This document shows positions 31,777 to 40,509 of a DNA stretch of 40,509 nucleotides, in pieces. The notes under the pieces are model-generated. The model searched no databases and was not told the origin of the DNA. It saw nothing but the letters and a program-made list of their open reading frames with translations. A program made the translations under genes and the position numbers. Position 1 is the stretch's first letter, and every line of letters starts with the position of its first letter. This DNA comes from an uncultured Loktanella sp. (GTDB taxonomy: Bacteria; Pseudomonadota; Alphaproteobacteria; Rhodobacterales; Rhodobacteraceae): contig CAKZNT010000075.1 of the NCBI GenBank assembly GCA_937132065.1, forward strand, positions 1 to 40,509, written 5' to 3'.

Positions 31777-32046
31777 TTATTGCTGAAGCCCGAACTTGGC
31801 CTGTTCGTCAATTACTTGCTTGGCCTTGGCTGTCGAAACAGCTTGCGCCTCTTGCAAGCTATCGAACGTGTCCGCGCGGATGACCTGCTGCACCACGGTC
31901 TCGCCGTCCACATCCCGCTCGATACGGGCCGCCAAACGATACTTGGAGCCCTCTTTCATCGGGTCCGCAGTAATGCGGAACCCGTTGTAAGCTTCGGACA
32001 CGGCTTCGACTGGCTTCGCCCCGAAAAGACGGTTCAGCAGCGACAT
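31777..32046 (-). CDS. HlyU-family small protein
   Basis: The 89-residue protein is a single HlyU-type domain (YNGFRITADPMKEGSKYRLA, then ARIERDVDGETVVQQVIRAD and a C-terminal helix). This Pfam family carries the HlyU name as a putative transcription regulator, but it is not the ArsR-type HlyU of Vibrio and has no visible helix-turn-helix. It begins two bases after the rpoD stop and is therefore probably co-transcribed with it. The role is unknown. Confidence 0.75.
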   Translation of the reverse strand: MSLLNRLFGAKPVEAVSEAYNGFRITADPMKEGSKYRLAARIERDVDGETVVQQVIRADTFDSLQEAQAVSTAKAKQVIDEQAKFGLQQ

Positions 32047-32048
32047 CG

Positions 32049-34028
32049 TTACTGATCCAAAAAGCTACGCAGCTTACGCGAACGGCTTGGATGCTTGAGT
32101 TTGCGCAACGCCTTGGCTTCAATCTGGCGAATACGCTCGCGGGTAACAGAGAACTGCTGTCCGACCTCTTCCAGCGTGTGATCGGTGTTCATACCAATAC
32201 CAAAACGCATCCGCAGCACGCGCTCTTCACGCGGCGTGAGCGAGGCAAGAACCCGTGTCGTGGTTTCCTTCAGGTTTTCCTGAATGGCGGAATCCAGCGG
32301 CAGGATCGCGTTCTTGTCTTCGATGAAATCGCCAAGCTGGCTGTCTTCCTCGTCGCCAATCGGCGTTTCGAGCGAAATCGGCTCTTTGGCGATCTTCATC
32401 ACCTTGCGGACTTTTTCCAAAGGCATTTGCAGCTTTTCGGCCAATTCCTCGGGCGTTGGTTCGCGGCCAATCTCGTGCAGCATCTGGCGACCCGTGCGAA
32501 CGAGCTTGTTGATCGTTTCGATCATATGCACAGGGATACGGATTGTGCGGGCCTGATCCGCGATGGAACGGGTGATCGCCTGACGGATCCACCATGTCGC
32601 ATAGGTCGAGAATTTATAGCCGCGACGGTATTCGAATTTGTCCACGGCCTTCATCAAGCCGATGTTACCTTCCTGAATAAGATCAAGGAATTGCAGGCCA
32701 CGGTTCGTGTATTTCTTGGCAATCGAGATGACCAAACGCAGGTTGGCTTCAACCATTTCTTTCTTGGCCTGACGGGCTTCTTTCTCGCCCTTCTGGACCT
32801 GCTGCACGATGCGGCGGAATTCGTTGATGTCAACACCAACATACTGACCAACTTGGGCCATATCGCCGCGCAGCTCTTCGATCTTGTCGGTCGAACGCTC
32901 GATCAGCGCCTGCCAACCACGGCCCGCCTTCGCGCCCATTTCCTCAAGCCAGTTCGGGTCAAGCTCGCGGCCCTTGTATTCATCAATGAACTCGCGGCGG
33001 TTAATGCGGGCTTGGTCGGCCAGCTTCACCATCGCGCTGTCAATCGACATGATACGGCGGTTGATGCCGTAGAGCTGGTCAATCAGGGCTTCAATACGGT
33101 TGTTGTGCAGGTGAAGCGAGTTCACCAGACCAACGATCTCGGTGCGCAGCTTCTGGTATTTCTTCTCTTCCTTGTCCGAGAATGAGGTGTCTTCGTTCAG
33201 GGTCGCCGACATGCGGGCATCTTGCATGTCCGACAGCTTGCCAAAGCCACGCGCGATAACCTCAAGTGTCTCAAGGACGCGGGGCTTCAGGGCCGCTTCC
33301 ATCGCGGCAAGCGACATGTTGGCCTGATCTTCTTCGTCGTCGTCGTCATCCTTGGCAATCGGGTTGCCATCGGCGTCTAGCTCTTGGACCTTTTCGCCTT
33401 CAGCCGCAGGCGCACCCGCAACAGGGGCGACAACAGCCGCCTCTTCACCCTCTTCGCCAAGCTGGTCGCCGAATGTCGTTTCAAGGTCGATCACGTCGCG
33501 CAGCAAAATGTCCTCGGACAAAAGTTCGTCGCGCCAGATCGTAATCGCCTGAAATGTCAGCGGGCTTTCGCAAAGCCCCAAGATCATCGTATTGCGGCCA
33601 GCCTCGATACGCTTGGCAATCGCGATCTCGCCTTCGCGCGACAGCAACTCGACAGAGCCCATTTCGCGCAGATACATGCGCACAGGATCGTCTGTGCGGT
33701 CCAGTTTTTCGGCTTCCGCGCCGCCAAGCGCCACATCGCGTGACCCTGCAACCGTGGCAACAGCAGTGCCGCCCTGATTTTCTTCGGTTTCCTCGGATTC
33801 TTCTTCCTCGGTTACCTGAATGCCCATTTCGGACAACATCGACATCACGTCTTCGATCTGGTCGGAGGATACCTGTTCCGGCGGCAGCACCGCGTTCAGT
33901 TGATCGTAAGTGATGTAACCACGCTCGCGGGCGTCTGCGATCATCTTTTTGACCGCGGCCTGTGACATGTCGAGGCTGATATCGCCGTCTTGGTCGTCTT
34001 TGCGATCGTCGTTGTCTTTCGCGGCCAT
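32049..34028 (-). CDS. rpoD: Primary sigma factor RpoD (sigma-70)
   Basis: The 659-residue protein has sigma region 1.1 (about 20-95), then region 1.2 ([20 protein letters not shown]) and an acidic insert (DDDDEEDQ) in the non-conserved region. Region 2 follows ([20 protein letters not shown], then [20 protein letters not shown]), with region 3 and region 4.2 ([20 protein letters not shown]). It is the housekeeping sigma factor. The ATG at 34028 has AAGGAG upstream. It lies 157 bases after dnaG on the same strand, an ancient macromolecular-synthesis arrangement. The leader holds a cluster of GANTC sites. Confidence 0.97.
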   Translation of the reverse strand: MAAKDNDDRKDDQDGDISLDMSQAAVKKMIADARERGYITYDQLNAVLPPEQVSSDQIEDVMSMLSEMGIQVTEEEESEETEENQGGTAVATVAGSRDVALGGAEAEKLDRTDDPVRMYLREMGSVELLSREGEIAIAKRIEAGRNTMILGLCESPLTFQAITIWRDELLSEDILLRDVIDLETTFGDQLGEEGEEAAVVAPVAGAPAAEGEKVQELDADGNPIAKDDDDDEEDQANMSLAAMEAALKPRVLETLEVIARGFGKLSDMQDARMSATLNEDTSFSDKEEKKYQKLRTEIVGLVNSLHLHNNRIEALIDQLYGINRRIMSIDSAMVKLADQARINRREFIDEYKGRELDPNWLEEMGAKAGRGWQALIERSTDKIEELRGDMAQVGQYVGVDINEFRRIVQQVQKGEKEARQAKKEMVEANLRLVISIAKKYTNRGLQFLDLIQEGNIGLMKAVDKFEYRRGYKFSTYATWWIRQAITRSIADQARTIRIPVHMIETINKLVRTGRQMLHEIGREPTPEELAEKLQMPLEKVRKVMKIAKEPISLETPIGDEEDSQLGDFIEDKNAILPLDSAIQENLKETTTRVLASLTPREERVLRMRFGIGMNTDHTLEEVGQQFSVTRERIRQIEAKALRKLKHPSRSRKLRSFLDQ

Positions 34029-34054
34029 GTGGGGCTCCTTCAGGCGGGTCAATC

Positions 34055-34114
34055 GAATCAATTTGATTCGGATGATTCGGTTTCAAACGAATCAACCTGT
34101 ATTTCAGGTGATTC
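34055..34114. promoter_or_regulatory. Cluster of five GANTC sites and inverted repeats in the rpoD leader
   Basis: GANTC occurs at 34055, 34065, 34074, 34089 and 34110 within 60 bases, each as part of GATTCG or CGAATC. Neighbouring copies form inverted repeats, including a near-continuous palindrome around 34054-34070. GANTC is the target of the cell-cycle methyltransferase CcrM of alphaproteobacteria. One site per about 256 bases would be expected by chance. Confidence 0.7.
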
Positions 34115-34185
34115 GCAAGGTGAGGTCTGCGAGTTTATGCGCGGTGTTGCTTCGTCCGGTCATTGGATGGGTCAACCGGAAACCT

Positions 34186-36150
34186 TTACTTTTTCTTTAC
34201 CTTATCGGCACTTAGGCTCTCCAGTAGGCTATCGAATGCGCTCCGTTCATCTTTGTTCAAGAGCACACCGTTCTTGGCGGTCTCATAGTCGGCGCTGTCG
34301 TCGGTATCCTTGCGAATTGATGTATCAATCGAGGCCGCCGCCCGCGCGAGCCGCCAAGTCGTGCTCTCGTCCGTGACGCCGTGAATTTCGTCCATCCCAT
34401 CGCTGATTTCGCGCATATGGCCGCGACGTGCCATGAGTTTACCCAACTCCTCGGACAGCAGAAGCCGCGCAATCGCGGTATCCCCTGCGCGCCGGATCGA
34501 CGGTGTAATTGCCAGATGAGGACTGCTCATCAGCTTTTCAAGGGTCTCGACGCCAACATCTTGGGCGACCGCCGCTTTCACATCATCCGACAAGGCATAG
34601 CGCAGAACCGCATCGCGCAATCGCGCATGGTTAGGGTCGCGGCATTCCATCCGCTCGATATCCGCCTCGAACGCGACGATAACCGCAGGGGTGTGCAACA
34701 ATGTGGCCAGAATGACGGCCTCGCGCATGTGGTCTTCGTCCGCCATGCCAGAGCCAAGCTCGGACATCTTGGACGTGGTCACGGGTGCGATATCACGCTG
34801 CCAGCTTTCTTGCCCACGCGCCCATGCCTTTTGCGCACCACGCTTGGCGCCACCGCCGCCCTGCTTGCGCGGGCTAAAAAGCTGCCAGCGCATCTCCTTG
34901 ACCGCTTCGCCGTAGTGGTTGCGAATTGAGGGATCGGCGATCAGCTTGATCTTTTCACGCAGCACCTTGTCGAGCGCGGCTTTACGCTCGGGGCTGTCAA
35001 ACGTCTTGCCCTCGGTTTCGCGCCGCCACAACAGCTGCACCATCGGAATGGCCGCATCCAAGAGCGCCTGCATCGCACCCTTGCCCTGCGCCTTTATCAA
35101 ATCATCAGGGTCCATCCCCTCGGGCATCAACGCAAAGCGAAGCGACTGCCCCGCCTCCAGCAGCGGCAGAGCAATATCAATCACCCGCATCGCGGCACGC
35201 AGGCCCGCCGTGTCCCCGTCTAGCGCGATAATCGGCTCGGGCGCGATCCGCCACAAAAGGCGCAACTGATCCTCGGTAATCGCCGTGCCAAGCGGGGCCA
35301 CGCATGCCTCGAACCCCGCCTCTGACAAGGCGATCACATCCATATAGCCCTCAGCGACGATCAACGGTTTGCCCTTGCCCGCCGCCTCACGCGCAGGTCC
35401 GTGATTGTAAAGGCTGCGCCCCTTATCAAACAAAGGCGTTTCAGGAGAGTTAAGATATTTCGCCCGCGCATTCGGGTCTAGCGAACGGCCACCAAGGCCA
35501 ATCGCACGGCCCCGCCCGTCACGGATCGGAAAAATAATACGGCCACGAAATCTGTCATAAGGGCTGCCGCCACGATCACTCTCCGCCGCGAGACCCGCAT
35601 CAATCACCAGCTTTTGCGCGACCCCTTTCCCCGTCAAATGGGCCAATATCCCGCCATTGGCAGGCGCAAATCCGATCTCCCAGCGGGCCTGCGCCTCAAG
35701 GCTCAAGCCACGGCGTGCCAGATAATCGCGGGACTCTGCGGCAGGGCCAGTTTGCAACTGCAAGCGATGCCACTGCACGGCTTGCTCCATGACCTCGCCC
35801 AACTGGCTGCGCAAATCGGCCTTCTCTTGGGCGCGCGGATCACTCGCTGGCACAGGCATCCCCGCCTCGCCCGCCAAAATCTTGACCGCTTCCATGAAGT
35901 CCACATTCTCGGTTTCACGCACAAACGTAATCGCGTCCCCCTTGGCGTGACAGCCAAAGCAGTAATAAAACCCCTTGCGGTCATCGACGTGAAAACTGGC
36001 CGACTTTTCCTGATGGAACGGACACGGCGCCCACAGGTCACCCTTGCCCTGATTGGATTTGCGGGTGTCCCACATCACTTTGCGCCCGACAACTTGCCCT
36101 AGGGACAGTCGGGTGCGCAATTCATCAAGGAAACCGGGGGGCAGACTCAT
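34186..36150 (-). CDS. dnaG: DNA primase
   Basis: The 654-residue protein has a CHC2 zinc finger (Cys43, His46, Cys64, Cys67 in CPFH and CFGCH), the catalytic Toprim core (IVAEGYMDVIAL and ALDGDTAGLRAA) and a helical C-terminal domain that binds the replicative helicase. It makes RNA primers for the replication fork. The ATG at 36150 starts the conserved MSLPPGFLDELRTRL, and an in-frame extension of 29 codons is not preferred. A C-terminal lysine-rich end (SADKVKKK) is visible. Confidence 0.96.
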   Translation of the reverse strand: MSLPPGFLDELRTRLSLGQVVGRKVMWDTRKSNQGKGDLWAPCPFHQEKSASFHVDDRKGFYYCFGCHAKGDAITFVRETENVDFMEAVKILAGEAGMPVPASDPRAQEKADLRSQLGEVMEQAVQWHRLQLQTGPAAESRDYLARRGLSLEAQARWEIGFAPANGGILAHLTGKGVAQKLVIDAGLAAESDRGGSPYDRFRGRIIFPIRDGRGRAIGLGGRSLDPNARAKYLNSPETPLFDKGRSLYNHGPAREAAGKGKPLIVAEGYMDVIALSEAGFEACVAPLGTAITEDQLRLLWRIAPEPIIALDGDTAGLRAAMRVIDIALPLLEAGQSLRFALMPEGMDPDDLIKAQGKGAMQALLDAAIPMVQLLWRRETEGKTFDSPERKAALDKVLREKIKLIADPSIRNHYGEAVKEMRWQLFSPRKQGGGGAKRGAQKAWARGQESWQRDIAPVTTSKMSELGSGMADEDHMREAVILATLLHTPAVIVAFEADIERMECRDPNHARLRDAVLRYALSDDVKAAVAQDVGVETLEKLMSSPHLAITPSIRRAGDTAIARLLLSEELGKLMARRGHMREISDGMDEIHGVTDESTTWRLARAAASIDTSIRKDTDDSADYETAKNGVLLNKDERSAFDSLLESLSADKVKKK

Positions 36151-36193
36151 AGGCGCATTATCGGACGATGCACCGACAGAGTCGAGACACCGA

Positions 36194-36715
36194 TTAGTCC
36201 CGTGCAGCCACACCCGTTGCGGCGACCGTAAGATCATGCACCAGTGTTTTCGCCATCGAGCGCATGACCATCACGTCAAATGCACCAGCCTCGCGGGCGA
36301 TGATCACAGCCGTCATATGGCCGATCAAGGTGCGCGCAACGCCTGTTTCATGGCGCAAATCAACAGGGGCAAGGCGGGCCAACACGTCAACGGCCTGTCC
36401 TTGGATGCGCACGCAGGTCCACCCATCGCTCTGATCGCTGACGGCCGCAGGCATAGGGGGCAATGACGCAACGCCCGTCACCAGCATTTGATCGTGACCG
36501 AACCAAAGGACAGACGCCTCGCCGTTTCTGCTAACGCCCCCCGCCTCGGGAAGCGAAAGCCCAACCGTCTTGAGCGCGCCTGCGACAGCCTTGTGCTGTT
36601 GGGCAAAAGGGGCGACTGACCAGACGGGCGTTTGTGGCACTTCGCGCAACGCCGTCTGTCCGATTTGAACAGGTAGCAGCCCAGCGCAGGGCGATGTCTC
36701 TTTTAAATCAACCAC
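36194..36715 (-). CDS. soxG: Sarcosine oxidase gamma subunit
   Basis: SoxG is the small gamma subunit of heterotetrameric sarcosine oxidase. The product has 173 residues if it starts at GTG 36715, which has GGAGG at good spacing and overlaps the soxA stop by eight bases; an ATG 19 codons upstream also exists in frame but is poorer. Conserved features are the C-terminal region LARLAPVDLRHETGVARTLI and EAGAFDVMVMRSMAKTLV. It completes the soxBDAG operon. The role of the gamma subunit is mainly structural. Confidence 0.9.
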   Translation of the reverse strand: MVDLKETSPCAGLLPVQIGQTALREVPQTPVWSVAPFAQQHKAVAGALKTVGLSLPEAGGVSRNGEASVLWFGHDQMLVTGVASLPPMPAAVSDQSDGWTCVRIQGQAVDVLARLAPVDLRHETGVARTLIGHMTAVIIAREAGAFDVMVMRSMAKTLVHDLTVAATGVAARD

Positions 36716-39587
36716 GCAAGCGCCCTCCTTCAGGGTCAAAGAACACAGGATCGCAGACTTCCACTTGTGCATCCAAGCCGCGCAAATGGTCCACCATGCG
36801 GATCACCTCGCCGTGGCGGGCGCGACCGCGCTCCAGAAAGCCGAGCGCAAGGGATGTGCCAAGGGTGGGCGAAAACCCGACCGAAGTTACATAGCCCTGC
36901 CCGTTCACGCGCACAGGCTCCGCATTGGCTTCAAACAGATGCGCGCCCGCGGTCAATTGCTTGATCGCGCCTACAGGCTTAAGGCCGACCAACTGCGCAC
37001 GGTTCTCGTCCACCAGACCTTCGCGTGCGGCCATTGTTTGCCCGACACAATCCTTCTTGGCACTGACCATACGGCCCATGCCGATATCAAATGCAGTCAC
37101 GCGCCCATGAATTTCGGCGTGGGTGATAAAGCCCTTTTCAATCCGCAGCACATTCAGCGCCTCCATGCCGTAAGGGCCACCGCCCAGCGCTTCGGCCTCT
37201 TCCAGCAAGGCGGCGTTCAGGCTCGCACCATAGCGGGCAGGCACGGCAATCTCGTAGGCGGCCTCACCCGAAAACGAGATCCGGAACAAGCGGGCAGCAA
37301 TGCCCCCCACCGTCACATCGCCACAGCCCATATAAGGAAAGCTGTCGTTATCAATCGGCGTATCAACGATCGCATTGATCACGTCGCGTGATTTTGGCCC
37401 CGCAACGCCAAATTGCGCCCATTGCTCGGTGACCGAGATCACCTTGGCATCCAGATCGGGGCGCAACACCTGCAAGACAAATTCCAGATGCCGCATCACC
37501 AGCCCCGCCGCCGCAGTGGTGGTTGTCATCACATAATGCGTCTCACCGAGGCGGGCGGTCGTGCCATCATCCAAGACATGCCCGTCTTCACGGAGCATGA
37601 TCCCGTAGCGGACCTTGCCAACCTTCAGGGTCGAAAACGTATTGGCATAAACGAAATCGAGCAAGGCCGCTGCGTCAGGACCTTGAATGTCGATCTTGCC
37701 CAGCGTGGACACATCCACAATGCCGACCGCAGCGCGCACCATATTGACCTCGCGGTCGCAGGACTGCCGCCAGTTTGTTTCGCCCGCTTGCGGGAAATAA
37801 CTCGGGCGATACCAGAGGCCCGCCTCGATCATTGGCGCACCTGCATCAACCGCCGCCTTGTGCGAGGTGGTGAACCGCTCGGGCGCAAACCCCTTGCCCG
37901 CGCTGCCAGCGCCCATCGCCGCAATCGGCACGGGCACAAACGGCGGACGAAACGTGGTCGTGCCCGTTTCAGGAATGCCGCGCCCCGTCGCATCCGCCAG
38001 CACGGCCAAGGCGACAACATTCGACGACTTCCCCTGATCTGGAGCCATACCCTGCGTGGTATAGCGCTTCATGTGCTCGACAGAGCGAAAGTTCTCTTGG
38101 GCGGCCAGTCGGACATCCTTCACATGCACATCGTTCTGGAAGTCGATCCACTTGCGCCCTTTCCCCTCGACCATCCACAATGGCGCGATCTCATACGGGG
38201 CACGGTCGGCCTCGGGCAATGCCACGCGCACGGCCTTTAAGCCAAGGTTCTTGATCACCGCTTGGGCAATCTGTTCGGCATCCGCAAGACAGCCCATCGT
38301 GTCAAAGACACCGTGGCACGCGCCCGCCGTCACCAGATTTGGCACAGCACCCGCACTTGGCACAAAGGACGCAATCGCGTCATCCCAAACAGGGCGGCCA
38401 TTCATATGACAGGTCAGATGCACTGTCGGGTTCCAGCCACCCGTCACAGCCAGACAATCAACCGCGATCTTGCGGGTCTCGTCGCCTTCTTGCACGGTGA
38501 TACTCTGCAAGGCATGACGCCCCGCCGTATCAACCACACGCACGCCTGTGCGACTATCCAAAACGGCGACCACCTCAATGCCCGCAGCCTCAAGATCACG
38601 CGCTGTGCGCTGCACATCGTTGTTGTTGCCAAAAACGGCGACACGCGCACCAGGCGCCACGCCCCAGCGATTGACATAGGCGCGCACGGCCCCTGCCATC
38701 ATGACGCCCGGACGGTCATTATTCGGAAACGCAATCGCGCGCTCCAATGATCCCGCACAAAGCACCGTGCGTTTTGCGGCAATCCGCCAGAAACAGGCGC
38801 GCGGCAGGCCTTCACGACGCGGACCAAAGTCACCCACGCGCTCAAGCGCGCCATACGTGCCCTGATCATATGCGCCCGTCACCGCCGTGCGGGTCATGAT
38901 GCGCACATTGGGCAACGCGCGTAGCTCTGCTTCAACGGCCCGCACCCACGCGATCGCAGGCGCGCCGTCAATTTGCTCGACCTCCGACAAAAGGCGACCG
39001 CCCAGCGCGGTATCCTCCTCGGCCAAGATGACGTCCGCACCAGACGCCGCAGCAACCTTCGCCGCCATAAGCCCCGCAGGACCAGCCCCCACAATCAAGA
39101 CATCGCAAAACGCAAATGCCTTTTCGTAGATGTCAGGGTCCGCCTTCTCGCTCAGGCCACCAAGACCGGCAGCGCGGCGAATGATCGGCTCATAGACACG
39201 TTCCCAGAACGCCTTGGGCCACATGAAGGTCTTGTAGTAAAAACCAGCGCCCAGAAACGGCGCGGCAAAGTCGTTGACAGCCATCACATCGTTCTTGACC
39301 GAAGGCCACGCATTTTGGGAAAAGGCCTCGAGCCCCTCGTAAACCTCTTGCACAGTCGCGCGAACATTCGGGTCCGCCTGCGCCCCCGTGCCAATCGTAA
39401 CAAGGGCGTTCGGCTCCTCGGACCCCGACCCCATCACGCCGCGCGGACGGTGATACTTGAACGAGCGGGCCACCAACTTGACACCATTGGCGATCAGGGC
39501 CGCCGCAAGGGTTTCACCTGGAACGCCCTGATACCTGACACCGTTAAACGTAAACGGGACCGTCACCGCAGCTTTGCGCAATCTCAT
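36708..39587 (-). CDS. soxA: Sarcosine oxidase alpha subunit
   Basis: The 959-residue subunit has an N-terminal region with the ferredoxin-like fold but no cluster cysteines (VPFTFNGVRYQGVPGETLAA). A dinucleotide-binding motif GAGPAG lies at 167-172, and the C-terminal third is a GcvT-like tetrahydrofolate domain (for example IDIQGPDAAALLDFVYAN and FRISFSGEAAYEIAVPARYG). In this enzyme NAD and FAD/FMN take part in sarcosine demethylation to glycine, and the methyl group is transferred to tetrahydrofolate in the alpha subunit. It overlaps soxD by four bases. Length is normal for the family. Confidence 0.95.
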   Translation of the reverse strand: MRLRKAAVTVPFTFNGVRYQGVPGETLAAALIANGVKLVARSFKYHRPRGVMGSGSEEPNALVTIGTGAQADPNVRATVQEVYEGLEAFSQNAWPSVKNDVMAVNDFAAPFLGAGFYYKTFMWPKAFWERVYEPIIRRAAGLGGLSEKADPDIYEKAFAFCDVLIVGAGPAGLMAAKVAAASGADVILAEEDTALGGRLLSEVEQIDGAPAIAWVRAVEAELRALPNVRIMTRTAVTGAYDQGTYGALERVGDFGPRREGLPRACFWRIAAKRTVLCAGSLERAIAFPNNDRPGVMMAGAVRAYVNRWGVAPGARVAVFGNNNDVQRTARDLEAAGIEVVAVLDSRTGVRVVDTAGRHALQSITVQEGDETRKIAVDCLAVTGGWNPTVHLTCHMNGRPVWDDAIASFVPSAGAVPNLVTAGACHGVFDTMGCLADAEQIAQAVIKNLGLKAVRVALPEADRAPYEIAPLWMVEGKGRKWIDFQNDVHVKDVRLAAQENFRSVEHMKRYTTQGMAPDQGKSSNVVALAVLADATGRGIPETGTTTFRPPFVPVPIAAMGAGSAGKGFAPERFTTSHKAAVDAGAPMIEAGLWYRPSYFPQAGETNWRQSCDREVNMVRAAVGIVDVSTLGKIDIQGPDAAALLDFVYANTFSTLKVGKVRYGIMLREDGHVLDDGTTARLGETHYVMTTTTAAAGLVMRHLEFVLQVLRPDLDAKVISVTEQWAQFGVAGPKSRDVINAIVDTPIDNDSFPYMGCGDVTVGGIAARLFRISFSGEAAYEIAVPARYGASLNAALLEEAEALGGGPYGMEALNVLRIEKGFITHAEIHGRVTAFDIGMGRMVSAKKDCVGQTMAAREGLVDENRAQLVGLKPVGAIKQLTAGAHLFEANAEPVRVNGQGYVTSVGFSPTLGTSLALGFLERGRARHGEVIRMVDHLRGLDAQVEVCDPVFFDPEGGRLRG

Positions 39588-39841
39588 CGGGCAACCTCCT
39601 TTGCCAGAACCACATCCGAAATCGCATGGGTCACCGTGTTACGGGTCACAACCAGCCACGCGCCACATCCCGATTCATGATGCCAAAGGTCGCGTGTCTG
39701 CCCCGCAGGGTTCTCGCGCAAATGCACATAATCATCCCAAGGGGCCATGCCCGCATCAGGCGCAGGGCGCTTCAAGGCGGCACCACCATAGTAAAACTCG
39801 CGTAGATCGCGCTCGCCACAAACAGGACAGTTAATCCGCAT
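39584..39841 (-). CDS. soxD: Sarcosine oxidase delta subunit
   Basis: The 85-residue subunit has the zinc-binding pair Cys6 and Cys9 (CPVCGERDL) and the later His/Cys in LWHHESGCGAWL, with EFYYGGAALKRP between them. These match the delta subunit of heterotetrameric sarcosine oxidase. It overlaps soxA by four bases and lies 53 bases after soxB. Confidence 0.94.
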   Translation of the reverse strand: MRINCPVCGERDLREFYYGGAALKRPAPDAGMAPWDDYVHLRENPAGQTRDLWHHESGCGAWLVVTRNTVTHAISDVVLAKEVAR

Positions 39842-39894
39842 TAGGTCTTAGCCCCGCTTTGTTCAATTTACGTGCAAATTGCGCCACACGGTGA

Positions 39895-40509
39895 TCAGTG
39901 AAGGTTATGTTGAGCACCAGTCCCCTCCTCATCCATCAGGTTCACACCCGTGCGAAAACGATCCAGTCGGAACTTGGCCGCAGGGGCGTGGTGGTTGCCA
40001 GTTGCAATCAAATGGGCAAGGCTAAAGCCCGATCCCGGAACCGCCTTAAAGCCGCCGTAACACCAGCCGCAATCGACAAAAAGACCCTCAATGTGGGTCT
40101 TGTCGATAATCGGGCTGCCGTCAGGGGTCATATCCATGATGCCACCCCAAGAGCGCAGCACCTTGGCCTTGCCGATCATCGGCATCAATGTCATCGCTGC
40201 ATCCATCACATGCTCTTTCATCGGCAGGTTGCCGCGGGCCGCATAAGAGGAATAAAAATCCAGATCGCCGCCAAACACCAAGCCACCCTTGTCCGATTGA
40301 CTGATATAGAAATGGCCCATGCCAAAGCTGACCACGTGATCAATCACAGGCTTGAGGCCTTCGGTCACAAATGCTTGCAACACATGGCTCTCGATAGGCA
40401 GGCGCATGCCAGCCATTGCAGCAACCTGCCCAGAGCGGCCCGCAGTGACAATCGCCACCTTCTTGGCGCGAATGGCCCCGCGTGAGGTCTGCACGCCCTT
40501 GACCACACC
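39895..40509 (-). CDS. soxB: Sarcosine oxidase beta subunit, C-terminal part (cut by window edge)
   Basis: The last 204 codons are present, and the gene continues beyond base 40509. The product includes VAIVTAGRSGQVAAMAGMRL, GHFYISQSDKGGLVFGGDLD, and WCYGGFKAVPGSGFSLAHL, typical of the flavin-binding SoxB family (full length about 415 residues). The beta subunit carries the covalent FMN and noncovalent FAD sites and oxidises sarcosine. It is the first gene of soxBDAG. Confidence 0.93.
   Translation of the reverse strand, partial: GVVKGVQTSRGAIRAKKVAIVTAGRSGQVAAMAGMRLPIESHVLQAFVTEGLKPVIDHVVSFGMGHFYISQSDKGGLVFGGDLDFYSSYAARGNLPMKEHVMDAAMTLMPMIGKAKVLRSWGGIMDMTPDGSPIIDKTHIEGLFVDCGWCYGGFKAVPGSGFSLAHLIATGNHHAPAAKFRLDRFRTGVNLMDEEGTGAQHNLH

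Noticed and set aside
32091-33185. Long open frame on the plus strand opposite rpoD
   Set aside because: rpoD motifs run without a break on the minus strand; the plus frame is a mirror of its codon usage.

Overview
The window looks like core chromosome of a marine-type alphaproteobacterium of the Rhodobacteraceae (Roseobacter group). This rests on recognisable protein families and gene order: the ATGA-style overlaps, a SUV3-like helicase followed by an S4 protein and FdxA, CarD, the nrdR-ribD-ribE-ribB-ribH-nusB series, dnaG-rpoD, and a heterotetrameric sarcosine oxidase operon (soxBDAG). A tRNA-His of the alphaproteobacterial type (G1-U72, A73, no encoded G-1) supports the placement. I see no insertion sequence, prophage, integrase or CRISPR array.

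Layout. 1-2516: the 5' end of ftsY with a Pro-Glu hexamer repeat, a YhhN-like membrane protein, an AlkB-type hydroxylase and a small secreted protein. 2513-6484: xseA, purD, carD, fdxA. 6533-11474: an S4 RNA-binding protein, a SUV3-like helicase, a TPR protein, an SCP2 protein and an alpha/beta hydrolase. 11545-16056: an M3 oligopeptidase, a VOC protein, a DUF4389 protein, a Gfo/Idh/MocA oxidoreductase and rpoH. 16229-19829: a small membrane-anchored cytochrome c behind a CueR-like promoter, an RluD-type pseudouridine synthase, tRNA-His, three small proteins, a probable 6S RNA and an HdeD-like protein. 19880-28991: riboflavin genes on the minus strand, split by a plus-strand capsule export cassette (KpsS, Wza-like, KpsC), with ribD-nrdR beyond it. 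29128-32046: two paralogous secreted proteins, an AbgB-like amidohydrolase and a HlyU-like protein. 32049-40509: rpoD, dnaG and soxGADB (soxB cut by the window edge).

How the genes fit together. Several products act on RNA polymerase or RNA: RpoD, RpoH, CarD, NusB, a probable 6S RNA, the SUV3-like helicase and the S4 protein. RibD, RibE, RibB and RibH cover most riboflavin steps, but RibB carries a degenerate GTP cyclohydrolase II domain, so RibA is expected elsewhere. KpsS, KpsC and the Wza-like lipoprotein point to a Kdo-linked surface polysaccharide. SoxBDAG would feed methyl groups from sarcosine into the tetrahydrofolate pool. The signals most worth checking are a CueR-like operator before the cytochrome c, a strong intrinsic terminator inside the first codons of kpsC, and five GANTC (CcrM) sites in 60 bp before rpoD. 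A DnaA box at the nrdR promoter is also of interest. These are read by eye and none has been tested by search.
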